Below are positions 45,593 to 46,848 of a stretch of 46,848 bases of DNA, in pieces. The notes below the pieces were generated by a model that searched no databases, was not told the origin of the DNA, and saw only the letters and a program-made list of their open reading frames with translations. Source of the DNA: Paulinella micropora (lineage: Eukaryota; Cercozoa; Imbricatea; Euglyphida). Location: the NCBI GenBank assembly GCA_009731375.1, contig BJOX01000222.1, positions 124,840-171,687 of the forward strand, in the 5' to 3' direction. Position 1 is the stretch's first letter; each line of letters opens with the position of its first letter. A program made the position numbers and the translations under genes.

Positions 45593-45831
45593 CCCCCCCC
45601 CCCCCCCCCCCCCCNNNNNNNNNNNNNNNNNNNNNNNNNNNNNNNNNNNNNNNNNNNNNNNNNNNNNNNNNNNNNNNNNNNNNNNNNNNNNNNNNNNNNN
45701 NNNNNNNNNNNNNNNNNNNNNNNNNNNNNNNNNNNNNNNNNNNNNNNNNNNNNNNNNNNNNNNNNNNNNNNNNNNNNNNNNNNNNNNNNNNNNNNNNNNN
45801 NNNNNNNNNCCCCCCCCCCCCCCCCCCCCCC
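45593..45831. other. Poly-C flanked 195-N assembly gap
   Basis: A C run (about 45593-45614), 195 N (45615-45809) and another C run (45810-45831), then CGGCCGCGGCCGGGCG. The symmetrical C runs suggest an unresolved homopolymer or G-quadruplex region rather than a known sequence. Confidence 0.92.
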
Positions 45832-46002
45832 GGCCGCGGCCGGGCGCACATAGACACACCCTGCAATTTGTTTCAGCTGACCATCTTGGTCCTTAGACTC
45901 AACATAGATTCTTTCCCCTCCTGTCCCTTGTTTTATTCAGCCGACCTTCATTCGTGATACAGATGCTTACACGCACACAAACACGATTGCCTCTCCCTCC
46001 CT

Positions 46003-46035
<33 letters not shown>

Positions 46036-46277
46036 CCTTACCTTCGTTTTCCCGTCTTACTTGTAACATTTTGTTTGTTCGCAGGTGTGCACGTGTCTGG
46101 CACGTGTCTGGTTGTGCGGGATGAGGTGGACAAGTGGCTAGTGGGGGAGATAATACACGTACGGCGACGAATTGCGGATCCATTTCGCAGGAGAAAATTC
46201 AAGTCCTTAACCACAATGAGCAAATGATTTCAAACTCATCATTCTCAGGCAGTTCTGATCTTGAGGGCGTGTGTAGT
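45832..46277. other. Host flank with short CT repeat
   Basis: Contains CTCC/CT repeats at about 45990-46036 and otherwise single-copy sequence. GTGTCTGGCACGTGTCTGG (about 46091) is a short direct repeat. No gene supported. Confidence 0.4.
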
Positions 46278-46318
46278 GGCTCGTTTGAAAGCTCTCATCA
46301 AGAGCTTTCTAATGAGCC
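46278..46318. repeat. Imperfect 18-bp inverted repeat
   Basis: GGCTCGTTTGAAAGCTCT (46278-46295) and AGAGCTTTCTAATGAGCC (46301-46318) pair at 16 of 18 positions around a 5-nt loop. Confidence 0.75.
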
Positions 46319-46483
46319 ATAACACAGGCTGTAGATGCAAACATTGACTGAGATCGAAGCGCTTGAAGTCATTGTTCGTTGTGCTTAAGAAATAGGAACT
46401 TCTCAGGCAGGTACTCCTGGTATGACGAAGACATAAACATGGTCAAGGAGAAGGCGCGCTTCGCTCCTTTCGGCCACTTCACA

Positions 46484-46602
46484 CAGAAGCAGCCCGGCAA
46501 GGCCAGCGCGCGCACTTGTGAATGGCTGAGAAAGAAACGCCCAACCAGCCTTTGCCACGTTTCTTTCTCAACCATTCACCAGAAGCAGCCCGGCAAGGCT
46601 GG
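46484..46602. repeat. Foldback element with direct and inverted repeats
   Basis: Inverted arms 46518-46539 and 46558-46579 (22 bp, one mismatch; GTGAATGGCTGAGAAAG...) enclose an 18-nt loop, and both are bracketed by direct copies of CAGAAGCAGCCCGGCAAGGC (46484 and 46580). This could be a small MITE-like element or a folded non-coding RNA gene. Confidence 0.65.
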
Positions 46603-46848
46603 TAGGAGACTCAGTTTGGTGCTGGGTGGTCTGTGACAAGCAATGGCGACGAGGAGAAGTTATGATGTCGTGGATGCCCAGCAGGTGGAGGTGAGGTGTA
46701 CTATTTAGTAGGAAGATGCAGCCTTGTACGCTGGTTCCATGAAAAGGCAGGTTCCTGGTCCTCCCGTCTCTCTGTCTTCTTGTCTTCTTGTCTTTTTGTC
46801 CTCTTGTCTCCTGTCTTCTTGTCTTCATGTGTGTGTGTGTGTGTGTGT
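46603..46848. other. Right-hand flank ending in (TCTTCTTGTC)n and (GT)n
   Basis: Single-copy sequence to about 46765, then CTTCTTGTC-type units and a (GT)n run to the window end. No gene supported. Confidence 0.6.

Noticed and set aside
45430-45957. Proline-rich frames across the N gap
   Set aside because: Poly-C translates as Pro, and the N run has no sequence.

Overview
The window holds a cluster of endogenous Polinton/Maverick-like (polintovirus or polinton-like) DNA virus genomes in an AT-rich setting, followed on the right by about 6 kb of eukaryotic flank made mostly of simple repeats. The eukaryotic host is inferred from these long micro- and minisatellites, from a probable non-LTR retrotransposon remnant, and from the viral gene set itself: protein-primed type B DNA polymerase, retroviral-type rve integrase, adenain-like cysteine protease, A32/FtsK-like packaging ATPase, double jelly-roll major capsid protein and penton-like minor capsid protein. 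I cannot name the host. The sequence contains five N runs (17218-17227, 18855-18864, 26866-26875, 35855-35864, 45615-45809).

At least four partial copies are present. Copy A (1-10452): protease (one nonsense codon), minor capsid, major capsid and a further virion-type protein on the + strand, facing two small ExoX-C-like proteins, a full-length 1332-aa PolB and a zinc-finger protein on the - strand. Copy D (about 11164-15164, possibly to 15891; - strand) is a decayed relative of A: truncated major capsid, minor capsid, protease, coiled-coil protein, small basic protein, truncated ATPase. It is separated from A by an (ATGT)n/(TATC)n microsatellite. Copy B (about 15948-30193, mostly - strand) is the most complete morphogenesis module, with intact major capsid, protease, coiled-coil protein, small basic protein and ATPase, plus a long broken fibre gene with discoidin-like and S74 chaperone domains and, at the right end, an accessory cluster and a broken integrase; its PolB arm is missing. 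Copy C (about 30408-41118): a second broken fibre gene, an intact integrase, accessory genes and a PolB pseudogene.

Joining the copies gives a consensus order: integrase - acidic/basic protein - fibre (opposite strand) - membrane protein - ATPase - small basic protein - coiled-coil protein - protease - minor capsid - major capsid - 413-aa virion-type protein, facing ExoX-C proteins - PolB - zinc finger. The capsid block would build and mature the particle, PolB would replicate a linear genome, integrase would insert it, and the fibre would bind the cell. No single copy in the window has every core gene intact.

The less expected signals are short palindromes at gene 3' ends (many with a CTTG loop, two overlapping stop codons), reminiscent of the Mimivirus hairpin rule; a recurrent intergenic cassette with AAAACATCG/CGATGTTTT arms; Asp instead of Glu at the third catalytic position in both integrases; and conserved Gly-Gly motifs near the N-termini of three virion-type proteins that could be protease sites.
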